From assembly GCA_023444705.1 (NCBI GenBank), contig JAEXMB010000102.1, positions 1 to 10,803 on the forward strand: a stretch of 10,803 nt of DNA, given 5' to 3'. Shown piece after piece: positions 1-7,365 of the stretch (position 1 is its first letter; each line of letters starts with the position of its first letter). This DNA comes from Pseudomonadota bacterium (lineage in GTDB: Bacteria; Pseudomonadota; Alphaproteobacteria; Micavibrionales; UBA2020). Under the pieces are notes generated by a model. It made no database searches. It was given only the letters and a program-made list of their open reading frames with translations, and had not been told where the DNA came from. The translations under genes and the position numbers were made by a program.

Positions 1-15
1 CGGTAAAAAACCCTG

Positions 16-24
16 CCCCCCCCC
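16..24. repeat. Run of nine C (nine G on the minus strand)
   Basis: Nine consecutive C residues lie eight bases beyond the stop codon of the MFS gene. No convincing terminator hairpin surrounds the run, although six A follow at 5-10 (six T on the minus strand). It lies outside the coding sequence, so slippage here would not change the MFS protein. Confidence 0.6.
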
Positions 25-32
25 GCAACCGG

Positions 33-1226
33 CTAGAGCATCAGCAATCTGTTGCGCCTGTCTTTGTTGACCAGCAGTAGCGAGAGCAAGACCCCCGCAA
101 CCGCCAGCCAGCAGGCGATGGCCAGCAAGCCGCCGCTGACGCCGTAGTGGTCGTTCACCGCGCCGACGGCCAAAGACGTCGGCACGAAGAACAGGCTGGT
201 GACTAGGCCTTGCGTCGACAAGACGGTCGCCCGTCTGCTGCTGTCGACACGGCGGTTGATCGCCTCGCTGACGCGCGGGTTGGCCAGACCGTAAAGGCAC
301 GACCCGCCCACCATCAGCAGGGCAACGCCCGCCAGCCCCTGATGGGCACCGGCCAGCACGGCAACCAGCAGTGCCACCACCCACGTCAGCGCCAGCATCT
401 GCAGGTTGCCGATCTTGCCATCGAGCAAGTGGGCCAGATGGCTGCTGACGCCGGCCAGCAGGAAGCCGCCCGCCATCAGCACGCCGAACAGGCTTTCGTC
501 GAGCCCGATCGCGGTGTAGTAGGGCTGCTGCGACCACATCAGCAGCTTGGTCGAGCAGAACAACGTGGCCGCGAACAGGATGATCAGCCCGACCTCGGCA
601 TTGCCGCGCAACGCATAGTGCGTCGTTGCGGCCATGTCGGCCAAGGGATGCTTTTCAGGGCGCACCCGATGGCGCTCCGGCTCGTCCATCATCAGCGCGC
701 AAACGACGCTGACGGCGGAAAAGACCATCGTCATGACCAGCGGCAGGTGGATGTCCACCTTGAACAACACGCCGCTGGCCATGCTGGCCAGCGCCACGCA
801 GTAAAAGGCGGTCGCGCTGCGCTTGCCCTCGTTGCGGCGATACTCGGACTCGCGCCCGACGCTGAGCAGGCTGTCATAGATCATCGCGACGTTGGTGCCC
901 GAGATAAAGCTCAGTCCCACGCCGATGATGCTCTGGCCCAGCACCGCCCAGAACAGGCTGTCGCCGAACAGGCAACTATAGCCGATCAGATGCACAACGC
1001 TGCCAAGCGCCAGCGTGTTCTTGCGCTTCCACTGGTCGGACAGCCAGCCCATCGGTACTTCCATCACCACCACGGTGGCGGCAAAGCAGGCCTCGGCGAT
1101 CAGGAAGTCCTGAAACGACAGGCCCATCGCCTGCGCATAGAACGGCACGACGACCGCCACGATGAACATGGCGTTGGTGCTGGCCGTATAGGCGGTCATC
1201 AGTTTCAGGTTGCGTTCGATACGCAT
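33..1226 (-). CDS. MFS transporter, 397 aa, substrate unknown
   Basis: This is an inner-membrane secondary transporter of the major facilitator superfamily, probably a proton-driven exporter. About twelve hydrophobic segments are visible. They fall in two halves split by a charged cytoplasmic loop at residues 181-210, and 397 aa is a normal length. Motif A is present after the second segment as GWLSDQWKRKN (residues 60-70), preceded by EVP. A second recognisable patch is SGTNVAMIYDSL (109-120), and RRATVLS (331-337) matches the usual loop in the second half. The start is supported by an AAGGAG Shine-Dalgarno seven bases upstream of the ATG. A short gene and a probable terminator lie upstream on the same strand, so it likely has its own promoter between 1227 and 1317, although no clear -35/-10 pair was seen. 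Substrate cannot be told from the sequence. The family call is secure. Confidence 0.9.
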   Translation of the reverse strand: MRIERNLKLMTAYTASTNAMFIVAVVVPFYAQAMGLSFQDFLIAEACFAATVVVMEVPMGWLSDQWKRKNTLALGSVVHLIGYSCLFGDSLFWAVLGQSIIGVGLSFISGTNVAMIYDSLLSVGRESEYRRNEGKRSATAFYCVALASMASGVLFKVDIHLPLVMTMVFSAVSVVCALMMDEPERHRVRPEKHPLADMAATTHYALRGNAEVGLIILFAATLFCSTKLLMWSQQPYYTAIGLDESLFGVLMAGGFLLAGVSSHLAHLLDGKIGNLQMLALTWVVALLVAVLAGAHQGLAGVALLMVGGSCLYGLANPRVSEAINRRVDSSRRATVLSTQGLVTSLFFVPTSLAVGAVNDHYGVSGGLLAIACWLAVAGVLLSLLLVNKDRRNRLLML

Positions 1227-1317
1227 GGCACTGCTCCTTCATGCAGTCAGGGGTGACGGCAAGGGCACGGTGCAGGCGTGATGTTTATGCGTGGCAAAGT
1301 GTGCAGAAAGATCAATA

Positions 1318-1345
1318 CTGTCGGCCCTTGACGGGTGGCCGACAG
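1318..1345 (-). terminator. Inverted repeat, probable intrinsic terminator
   Basis: On the minus strand CTGTCGGCC and GGCCGACAG form a perfect nine-base-pair stem around a ten-base loop. The stem begins eight bases after the stop of the small reading frame at 1354-1482. The bases after it (TATTGATCTTTC) are only moderately T-rich, so this may be a weak terminator or an mRNA-stabilising hairpin. Its place between the small ORF and the MFS gene fits separating the two units. Confidence 0.55.
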
Positions 1346-1353
1346 GGTGTCTG

Positions 1354-1482
1354 TCAGCCGGGGCGGTTCCAGAACATGCCGGTTTCAATGCCGGCGTTTT
1401 GGACAGGCGCAAGCGCGCCAAGACCGCGTTTATTGAACGCGGCGGGCGATGCTTTCACGGTAATGTACGTGTGCTTGCGCAT
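1354..1482 (-). CDS. Small ORF, 42 aa, unknown function
   Basis: This short reading frame begins MRKHTYITVKASPAAFNKRG and ends MFWNRPG. It resembles no family I recognise. Support for it being real: a GAGGA Shine-Dalgarno sits six bases before the ATG; about 71 percent of its codons end in G or C, as in the neighbouring genes; and a perfect nine-base-pair inverted repeat follows the stop by eight bases. The protein is basic at the N-terminus, has no membrane segment and is too short for a usual enzyme domain. It lies 61 bp downstream of comF on the same strand, so it could be co-transcribed with comF or driven from that gap. In many alphaproteobacteria a glutaredoxin gene follows comF, but this peptide has no CxxC and is not one. 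It could be a small regulatory or stress protein, or spurious. Confidence 0.5.
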   Translation of the reverse strand: MRKHTYITVKASPAAFNKRGLGALAPVQNAGIETGMFWNRPG

Positions 1483-1543
1483 GGTTGATCCTCGGTTGCT
1501 ACATGTTCAGTGCAACACAAGATCGGATTCTTGGCAAATCTTT

Positions 1544-2344
1544 TCAGATAAATTCTTCGCGCGTGACGCGCGCAAGCGTCAAAACATGCACCTGTGTTGC
1601 GCCCGCACCACGCAATGCCCGTGCGCAAGCATCAAGCGTCGCACCCGAGGTGAACACATCGTCGATCAGCAAAACCCGCTTGCCAGCGATGTTTTTTGCA
1701 TGGCGCGGATTGGCGGCAAAGACGCCGCTGACGTTTTTGTAGCGCGCGTTGCGGCTCAGGCCTTTTTGCGGTTGCGTATGGCGCGTGCGCAACAATCCTG
1801 CGGGCAGGCAGGCAATCGCGCAAGATTGCGCCAGTGCGCGCGCTAGCAGGGCCGACTGGTTAAAGCGGCGCAACCACAGACGCTTGCGGTGCAACGGCAC
1901 GGGCACGATGACGTCGCTGTCGGCGATCAATGCCGCGCCTGCGCGTTTCAACCACGGCGTAAAGGTGGTGATGCTGTGCAATCTGTCGCCGTATTTGAAG
2001 CCGAGGATCAGCTGGCGGCTGGCATCGTTATAGACGACGGCGGCACGTGCGCGGTCAAAGCTGAACGGCGTGGCCATGCAGGCGGCGCAGAGGACGGCGC
2101 TGTCATCCGCCCCCGTCAGGTCGACGCCAAAGGGCAGGCCGCAACGGTCGCAACAGGGGGGCTCGATGAAGGTCAGCTGCTGCCAGAACGCAGGTGCCAG
2201 CGCACCCGGGCGGTCGACGATTTCACCCGTCGCGGGGCAGCGCGGCGGCAACACTGCATTGGCTGCGCGCAGTAAAACCGCGCCCGCCGCATGGCGCAGG
2301 CGGGTCAGCACAGGTCGTTCGCGTGGCGCGGCTTCATCGGTCAT
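1544..2344 (-). CDS. comF: ComF family phosphoribosyltransferase-like protein, 266 aa
   Basis: This is a member of the ComF/GntX family. The family is linked to DNA uptake in competent bacteria and, in others, to an undefined nucleotide-related role. The N-terminal half carries cysteines that likely bind zinc: C36, the pair C65-x2-C68 and the pair C86-x2-C89. The C-terminal half is a type I phosphoribosyltransferase fold with VPVPLHRKRLWLRRFNQS (147-164) and the PRPP-binding loop VLLIDDVFTSGAT (224-236), both typical of ComF. Length is normal. No clear Shine-Dalgarno precedes the ATG, but the next methionine is residue 90, well inside the zinc region, so this start is the most sensible. It is divergent from the 959-aa gene and is followed by the 42-aa ORF. 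No other competence gene is visible in the window, so a role in DNA uptake is not shown. Confidence 0.9.
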   Translation of the reverse strand: MTDEAAPRERPVLTRLRHAAGAVLLRAANAVLPPRCPATGEIVDRPGALAPAFWQQLTFIEPPCCDRCGLPFGVDLTGADDSAVLCAACMATPFSFDRARAAVVYNDASRQLILGFKYGDRLHSITTFTPWLKRAGAALIADSDVIVPVPLHRKRLWLRRFNQSALLARALAQSCAIACLPAGLLRTRHTQPQKGLSRNARYKNVSGVFAANPRHAKNIAGKRVLLIDDVFTSGATLDACARALRGAGATQVHVLTLARVTREEFI

Positions 2345-2564
2345 GCGGCCAGCGTTGCAAAAAAAGCTATGTCTTTCAATGTGCTTTCTGTCAGGGCGCA
2401 GGAGAGGGCAAGGCCACGTGAAGATAATGCGAAAAGGGCTTGAATTTCCGTATAAAAATCACTAAGTTTCTGATCTGACAGTAAAACGCATCAAGGGCAT
2501 GGCCGCACAGGCGCGGACACATGCGGGCCGCGCAGGGGCGGGGCCAGACAAAACGATGAGATGG

Positions 2565-2594
2565 TGGCCAAAAGGGGCGGTTTTTCGCTACACT
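2565..2594 (+). promoter_or_regulatory. Possible sigma70-type promoter for the 959-aa gene
   Basis: TGGCCA at 2565-2570 and TACACT at 2589-2594 are separated by 18 bases. Each agrees with four of six consensus positions. Transcription would begin near 2601 and leave a leader of about 24 bases with AAGG at 2614-2617 ahead of the GTG start. The 280-bp divergent region 2345-2624 holds no other feature I can support. A comF promoter must also lie in it, but none stood out. Confidence 0.3.
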
Positions 2595-2624
2595 CCATGC
2601 CACGTCTTTTACCAAGGTTAACGC

Positions 2625-5504
2625 GTGTCGAAGGTCGATAAATCAGATATCCGCGAGGAAGTCGCCGCCAGTATCCGCAATTTTTCGCAGCTGGCCCGCG
2701 ATGATGCCGCGCGTCAGCGCATGACCATCGAGATGCCCGATTTCATCCAGAAGAAAGCGGCGCTGATCTCTGCCCACTTCCTGCTGCCTGCGGGCGCGCG
2801 CGTCGTCGACATGGCGTGCGAGACCGGCGAGATCACCTACATGCTGGCCGTGCTGAACCCGCGCATCGAATTCATCGGTGTGGACCGCGACCCCACCGCC
2901 ATTTCATTCGCGCGCAAGACATACCGCCTGCCCAACCTGTCGTATCGCCTGACCGACATCGCCATCCCCGATCTTGAAGACGGCAGTGTCGACGGCATCA
3001 TCAATTCAAACGTGCTGCATCACGTCTATTCCGCCGGCGGCTATAACGCGGAGGAGGTCAGCAACCTGCTCGACCGCCAGATCGCCAAGCTCAAGACCGG
3101 CGGCACCATGCTCATCCGCGACTACGTCATGCCGCCGCAGGACGAATACGTGCTGATGGAAATGCCCAACCTGCCCAGCCACGGCGATGACCCGCTGTCG
3201 CTGTCCGACGCCGACTTGCTGGTCGCCTTCTCGCAAAGCGCGCGACCGATGGTGTCGGGGTGCGAAGGGTTCTTTATCGAAGAAATGGTTCCGCGCAAGG
3301 ATGGCACGCGCCTGTTCCGCCTGCCGCACAAATGGGCGATGGAGTTTATTCATCGCAAGAACTACCGCACCAACTGGACGCGCGAACTGCGCGAGGAATA
3401 TACCTTCTACACCTGGCAGGATTACCGCCGCGAATTCGCGCGTCTTGGCATGCGCATGGTGTTTTCCGCCCCGCACTGGAACCCGTGGGTGGTGGAGAAC
3501 TGCTTCAAGGGGCGCTTCCAGCTTTATGATGAAGACTATGTACCCCGCAACCCGCCCGCAACGAACTATTTCATCGTCGCGCAGAAGGTTGAAAACAACC
3601 AGAGCATGATTATCGAGGAGCGCCGCCCCTCGCAAAAGCCCGCGACCGAGTTGCAGATCAAGGTCGTGCGCGATACCAAAAGCGGCAAGCTGCACGAACT
3701 GGTCAGCCGCCCCGGCGAGTTCTGCGACGTGGTGCCGTACCGCATCACGCCCGATAACCGCCTGCTGGTTTATGTGCGCTCGGGCTATCCACGCCCCATC
3801 GTCAACGCGGTCAGCCGCGGCGGACACAATCTTGACGGCAAGAAGTGGTCGGGTCACCTGATCGAGCCGATCATGATGGACACCACCGCCATGACGACCG
3901 ACGTCGAAGGCAACCGCAAGCATATCTTCGGCTACGTCAACGATTACGCCAGCCTGCGTCCCAAGGGCGACGACCGCTGGTTCGTCGGCAATACCTATTT
4001 CCCCGCACCAGACCGCATCGACGAGGCGATCGAGCCGGTCTTCGTCGAGGTCCACAATCCGCAACGCACCAACTGGCCCATCGCCGATGACGCCAGTGTC
4101 GCCTTTACCGAGGCGGGGACGATCACCGAGCTTGACGCCGCCGACATCATTTTGTCCTCCCAAGTCGGTTTGTTGCCCGAGCCGCGCCTTGAAATGCATA
4201 TCATGGAGCTGATGGCGCGCTATAACATCGACCTGCCGATCTGGATCGGTGATAACCTGCCCGATATCGAAAAGCAGGCTGTAAAGGCGCAAGATCCCGA
4301 AGAACTGCTCGAAGAAGTCGAACGCAGCGATTTCGAGGACGAGCGCAACGGCCCGATCCACCTCAAGCCCGTCAAGGCGGTATTTGTCGAGGAAGGGCGC
4401 GTTGGCCGCGCCATGCGTGGCCTGTCGGCGCAGGACATCGAATTCATCGTCACTGACGACGGGGTTGAAAACATCGCCGTCGTCCTGCCGCTGACGCGCG
4501 ACTGGGACGACAACCTGCTGGTCGCGCTCGAGCCCACCATCATGCCCGTGCCCAACCGTTTGGGCGGGGATGGGGCCATGCTCAACGCGCCAAGCTTCGT
4601 GCTGCCCAAGGATGTGCGCACGATAGATGATGCGCGCGCCTTCATCGCCAACAAGTTCAGTATTCCGCGCGATAGCGTGGTGTCGCTGGGGCAAAGCTAT
4701 TTCACCCATACCGGCATTACGCCGCAACGCATCTATCCCTTCGTGATTTCCGCGCCCGGATCGGCGGGCTCGCAACCGACATGGCGCCTGACGATGGCCA
4801 AGAAGCTGATGAACCTCGGCCTGTTTGCTCGTTTCGCGCCCGCCTTGCTCAAGACAGTCGCGCGCCTGCAAATGGCCGTGCAGGCCAGCGAGGCCACCAA
4901 GCATGGCCGCGACATGGGCATGGCGCGCCACAAGGATTACCAGCTGGCGACCGACAAGGTTGAAATCAACACCAGACACGCCAGCAATTCGGCCATTCCT
5001 TCACGCATTCTGGGCCAGCGCGCGGCTGATGCGCCCGCCGCCGCGCCTGCGGTCCTTGATGCTTCGGCGGCGATCTCGCAAGCTGTCGCGGCTGCACCCA
5101 TCATTCCTGTGGCGGCTGACGTTCCGCTCGAACCACCTGCCGTGCCGCCGCGTGTGGGCAAGCGTCTGGCCGAATGCTATGCCGAAGCCAAGTCGGTCAT
5201 GCGCGCGAGCGCCGCACCCGTGACGCTGAGCGAAACCGCGCCGGTCAAGAAAATCGACGATGCGATCGGGCAGGTCGGCGAAAAACTGCGCCAGATGCCA
5301 CCCGTCAGCGAAAACACGGCAGCCGCCAAGCCCGAAACGGTCGAGCGCAACAAGAGCGGCAAGGATATCGCCGCGACCCTGCGCGCACCCGCACGCCCGG
5401 GGGCCGAGAACAAGCCACCCGCACCTAAACCGCCAGCGCCCAGGCCGCCGACGCCGCAGCTTGACCTTGGCCTGTCTCCTCCGGATAAAAAGCGCCCGCG
5501 ATGA
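2625..5504 (+). CDS. Large fusion: class I SAM methyltransferase plus two degenerate Nudix-like modules, 959 aa
   Basis: The start is a GTG with AAGG eight bases upstream. Residues about 45-320 form a class I SAM-dependent methyltransferase: motif I reads VVDMACETGE (60-69), the ribose-binding acidic residue is in GVDRDP (85-90), and NSNVLHHVY (127-135) is the usual motif IV region. Residues about 365-478 and 615-710 resemble each other. Each has a strand like LLVYVRSGYPRPIVN (380-394) or LLVALEPTIMPVPNR (631-645), and later GNTYF...EPVFVEV (455-476) or GQSYF...IYPFVIS (689-709). The layout recalls Nudix hydrolases, but the Nudix box GX5EX7REUXEEXGU is absent from both, so they are probably not hydrolases. 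The last 190 or so residues are rich in Ala, Pro and Lys and probably disordered. No signal peptide or membrane segment is seen, so the protein should be cytoplasmic. The methyltransferase call is firm; the Nudix-like call is inference; the substrate is unknown. The stop overlaps the next gene's start. Confidence 0.85.
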   Translation: MSKVDKSDIREEVAASIRNFSQLARDDAARQRMTIEMPDFIQKKAALISAHFLLPAGARVVDMACETGEITYMLAVLNPRIEFIGVDRDPTAISFARKTYRLPNLSYRLTDIAIPDLEDGSVDGIINSNVLHHVYSAGGYNAEEVSNLLDRQIAKLKTGGTMLIRDYVMPPQDEYVLMEMPNLPSHGDDPLSLSDADLLVAFSQSARPMVSGCEGFFIEEMVPRKDGTRLFRLPHKWAMEFIHRKNYRTNWTRELREEYTFYTWQDYRREFARLGMRMVFSAPHWNPWVVENCFKGRFQLYDEDYVPRNPPATNYFIVAQKVENNQSMIIEERRPSQKPATELQIKVVRDTKSGKLHELVSRPGEFCDVVPYRITPDNRLLVYVRSGYPRPIVNAVSRGGHNLDGKKWSGHLIEPIMMDTTAMTTDVEGNRKHIFGYVNDYASLRPKGDDRWFVGNTYFPAPDRIDEAIEPVFVEVHNPQRTNWPIADDASVAFTEAGTITELDAADIILSSQVGLLPEPRLEMHIMELMARYNIDLPIWIGDNLPDIEKQAVKAQDPEELLEEVERSDFEDERNGPIHLKPVKAVFVEEGRVGRAMRGLSAQDIEFIVTDDGVENIAVVLPLTRDWDDNLLVALEPTIMPVPNRLGGDGAMLNAPSFVLPKDVRTIDDARAFIANKFSIPRDSVVSLGQSYFTHTGITPQRIYPFVISAPGSAGSQPTWRLTMAKKLMNLGLFARFAPALLKTVARLQMAVQASEATKHGRDMGMARHKDYQLATDKVEINTRHASNSAIPSRILGQRAADAPAAAPAVLDASAAISQAVAAAPIIPVAADVPLEPPAVPPRVGKRLAECYAEAKSVMRASAAPVTLSETAPVKKIDDAIGQVGEKLRQMPPVSENTAAAKPETVERNKSGKDIAATLRAPARPGAENKPPAPKPPAPRPPTPQLDLGLSPPDKKRPR

Positions 5505-6403
5505 CCACTGCCGCCTCTGCCATGAACGTTTTTGACCGCCGCCTGTTGCGCCAGCGCCGCAACCGCGCCGCCGCCGACTTTCCCGATTTTGATTTTCTCT
5601 ATCAGGCCGTGGGCGACCAGCTGGTCGACCGCCTTGATACCGTGCGCAAGGAACTGCTGGTGATCGCCGATCTGGGCGCGGGTACCAGCACGCTCAGCAA
5701 GTCATTGCGTCACCGCAGGGGCACGCAGACGGTTATCAATCTTGATATGTCGCCCGCAATGGCGCAACGCGCGCGCGGCCTTGCCGTTGTTGCGGACGAA
5801 GACCTGTTGCCGCTTAGGCCGCAAAGCCTTGATGCTGTCGTGGCCAATCTGTCGTTGCACTGGGTCAACGACCTGCCGGGCGCGCTGGCGCAGATCCGCA
5901 TGGCGCTTAAGCCTGATGGTGTTTTTCTGGCCGCCGTCATGGGTGGGGAAAGCCTGCACGAATTGCGTACCAGCCTGATGGAAGCGGAAACAGCCGTGCG
6001 CGGCGGCGTCAGCCCGCGCGTGTCGCCGTTGATCGACATGCAGGACATGAGCGCCCTGATGCAGCGCGCGGGCTTCGCTCTCCCTGTGATCGACCGCGAT
6101 ACGATCAGCGTCGATTACGCATCACCGTTCAATCTGATGCACGACTTGCGCGGCATGGCGGCCACCAATGCCACCGTTCACCGCGACCGCGCGCCGGTGC
6201 CCAAAAAGCTGATGATGGAAGCCGCACGCATCTATGCCGACAAATTCCCCGCCGAGGAAGAAGAGGGCGGCGTCTGCGCAACCTTTGACATCATTTACGT
6301 GATCGGCTGGGCGCCTGCCGACAGCCAGCCCAAGCCGCTCAAGCCCGGCAGCGCAACCGCGCGCCTTGCCGATGTGCTTGGCACAGACGAAAAGAAAATC
6401 TGA
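5501..6403 (+). CDS. NDUFAF5/BioC-family SAM-dependent methyltransferase-like protein, 300 aa
   Basis: The protein follows the NDUFAF5 pattern along its whole length. It opens with MNVFDRRLLRQRRNRAA (8-24). SAM motif I is IADLGAGTSTLS (55-66), the acidic loop is NLDMSP (80-85), and NLSLHWVNDLPG (116-127) is characteristic. GGESLHELR (148-156), GGVSPRVSPLID (168-179), QRAGFALPV (188-196), MHDLRGM (213-219), ATFDIIYVIGWAP (260-272) and KPLKPGSA (278-285) complete it. Human NDUFAF5 hydroxylates an arginine of the complex I subunit NDUFS7. The alphaproteobacterial members are often annotated as BioC or plain methyltransferases, and no biotin gene is present here, so a complex I assembly role is the better inference. 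The ATG overlaps the preceding stop (ATGA); methionine 8 is an alternative start. The gene converges on ubiG with 12 bp between stops. Confidence 0.85.
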   Translation: MTTAASAMNVFDRRLLRQRRNRAAADFPDFDFLYQAVGDQLVDRLDTVRKELLVIADLGAGTSTLSKSLRHRRGTQTVINLDMSPAMAQRARGLAVVADEDLLPLRPQSLDAVVANLSLHWVNDLPGALAQIRMALKPDGVFLAAVMGGESLHELRTSLMEAETAVRGGVSPRVSPLIDMQDMSALMQRAGFALPVIDRDTISVDYASPFNLMHDLRGMAATNATVHRDRAPVPKKLMMEAARIYADKFPAEEEEGGVCATFDIIYVIGWAPADSQPKPLKPGSATARLADVLGTDEKKI

Positions 6404-6415
6404 AATTTTGCGGGG

Positions 6416-7192
6416 TCAGTCGCGCGACGACGTCAGTATATAATTGACGTCAAGGTCGCGTGCGTCGAGTACGAAGCTGCCATCGAGCGGACGGTAGACC
6501 AGACCGCTGATGTCCGTCACCCTGAAATCCGCCGCGCGCAACAGGCGCGACAGCTCCGACGGCTTGACGAATTTTTTCCATGTATGCGTACCGGGTTTGA
6601 GCCAGCGCAAAACATATTCCGCCGCGACGATGCCAAGCAGGAATGATTTCGGCGTGCGGTTGAGCGTGGAAAAGAACAGCAATCCATCTTGCCGGGTCAG
6701 GGCCGCGCAACTGGCGACAAACAGCTCGGGATCATCCACATGCTCGATGATCTCTAGCGCCGTGACGACGTCAAAGGTATTGCCGGCGGCAGCGACATCC
6801 TCGGCGGTGGTGTTGCGGTAGTCGATGCTCAAACCCTCGGCCTTGGCATGGGCGGCGGCAATGGCGATGTTCTCGGCACCTGCATCAATGCCCGTGACAT
6901 CAGCACCCAGTTTGCACAGCGCCTCGGCCAACAGGCCGCCGCCGCAGCCGATATCGGCAATGCGCACGCCTTTGAGGGGCAGGGCGCTATCCGCGCGGCC
7001 ATAGTGGGCGAGGATGCGGGTCTTTATATAGTCGACGCGCACAGGGTTAAGGGCATGCAGGGGTGCCATCGGGCCGTCAAGGTCCCACCACTCGCTGCCA
7101 AGGCGGTCAAATTGCGCGATTTCGTCCGCATTGACGGTGGAGCGAGTCGCGCTGACTTTGGATGCGCCTGTGATCTTTTTTTTGCCTGCCAT
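6416..7192 (-). CDS. ubiG: Ubiquinone biosynthesis O-methyltransferase UbiG, 258 aa
   Basis: UbiG performs both O-methylation steps of ubiquinone synthesis: 2-polyprenyl-6-hydroxyphenol methylation and the final demethylubiquinol methylation. It acts at the inner face of the cytoplasmic membrane. The family signature is complete: FDRLGSEWWDLDGPMAPLHALNPVR appears as residues 28-52, SAM motif I is IADIGCGGGLLAE (78-90), the acidic residue lies in GIDAG (101-105), ALEIIEHVDDP (145-155) follows, then FFSTLNRT (173-180), AEYVLRWLKPGTH (191-203) with PSEL (211-214), and YRPLDG...DVNY at the end. Length is normal. The ATG at 7192 has no strong Shine-Dalgarno but gives the usual short basic lead. 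Upstream lies an AT-rich divergent region with a CtrA-like box whose better-matching orientation faces this gene. Confidence 0.95.
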   Translation of the reverse strand: MAGKKKITGASKVSATRSTVNADEIAQFDRLGSEWWDLDGPMAPLHALNPVRVDYIKTRILAHYGRADSALPLKGVRIADIGCGGGLLAEALCKLGADVTGIDAGAENIAIAAAHAKAEGLSIDYRNTTAEDVAAAGNTFDVVTALEIIEHVDDPELFVASCAALTRQDGLLFFSTLNRTPKSFLLGIVAAEYVLRWLKPGTHTWKKFVKPSELSRLLRAADFRVTDISGLVYRPLDGSFVLDARDLDVNYILTSSRD

Positions 7193-7266
7193 GCAGATTT
7201 TTTGCCCGTCTTTTTTGATGCTATGTCGCTGATATTAAACGCGCGTGGCTACAACAGCAAGCAAGG

Positions 7267-7282
7267 GTTAATAATACATTAA
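7267..7282 (-). promoter_or_regulatory. CtrA-like binding box TTAA-N7-TTAAC
   Basis: Read on the minus strand the bases are TTAATGTATTATTAAC, a perfect match to the CtrA consensus TTAA-N7-TTAAC. On the plus strand it is TTAA-N7-TTAA. It sits 74 bp upstream of ubiG and 83 bp upstream of the 218-aa gene. A further TTAACC at 7300-7305 pairs as an inverted repeat with GGTTAA at 7266-7271. CtrA is the cell-cycle or motility response regulator of alphaproteobacteria. The stretch is AT-rich, which raises the chance of a random match. A possible plus-strand -10, CATAAT, lies at 7286-7291 without a clear -35. Confidence 0.45.
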
Positions 7283-7365
7283 TGTCATAATCTATTTCCT
7301 TAACCAAGTTTTCATATCTGTCGCGTAGTTTCATCACAGGTTCGCAGTCAAAAGGGGAAAAGACG

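Noticed and set aside
210..1256. Long plus-strand frame of 348 codons opposite the MFS gene
   Set aside because: It is the mirror of the MFS gene: rich in His, Gln, Arg and Ala with no domain, while the minus strand has clear MFS motifs and a Shine-Dalgarno.
2391..2615. Minus-strand frame of 74 codons in the comF leader region
   Set aside because: It would need a TTG start, has no Shine-Dalgarno, and its Pro/Arg/Cys-rich translation looks like non-coding GC-rich DNA.
2605..2621. TTAAC half-site before the GTG start of the 959-aa gene as a second CtrA box
   Set aside because: The partner half-site reads TTTT, agreeing at only two of four positions, and the site would overlap the ribosome-binding region.
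3006..4979. Minus-strand frame of 657 codons opposite the 959-aa gene
   Set aside because: GC-rich codon use on the plus strand leaves the antisense frame open. Its translation has no recognisable domain, whereas the plus frame has SAM-binding motifs.
6394..6408. AAAAT/ATTTT inverted repeat at the end of the NDUFAF5-like gene as a terminator
   Set aside because: The stem is five A-T pairs with no G-C clamp and overlaps the stop codon, so it is too weak to call.
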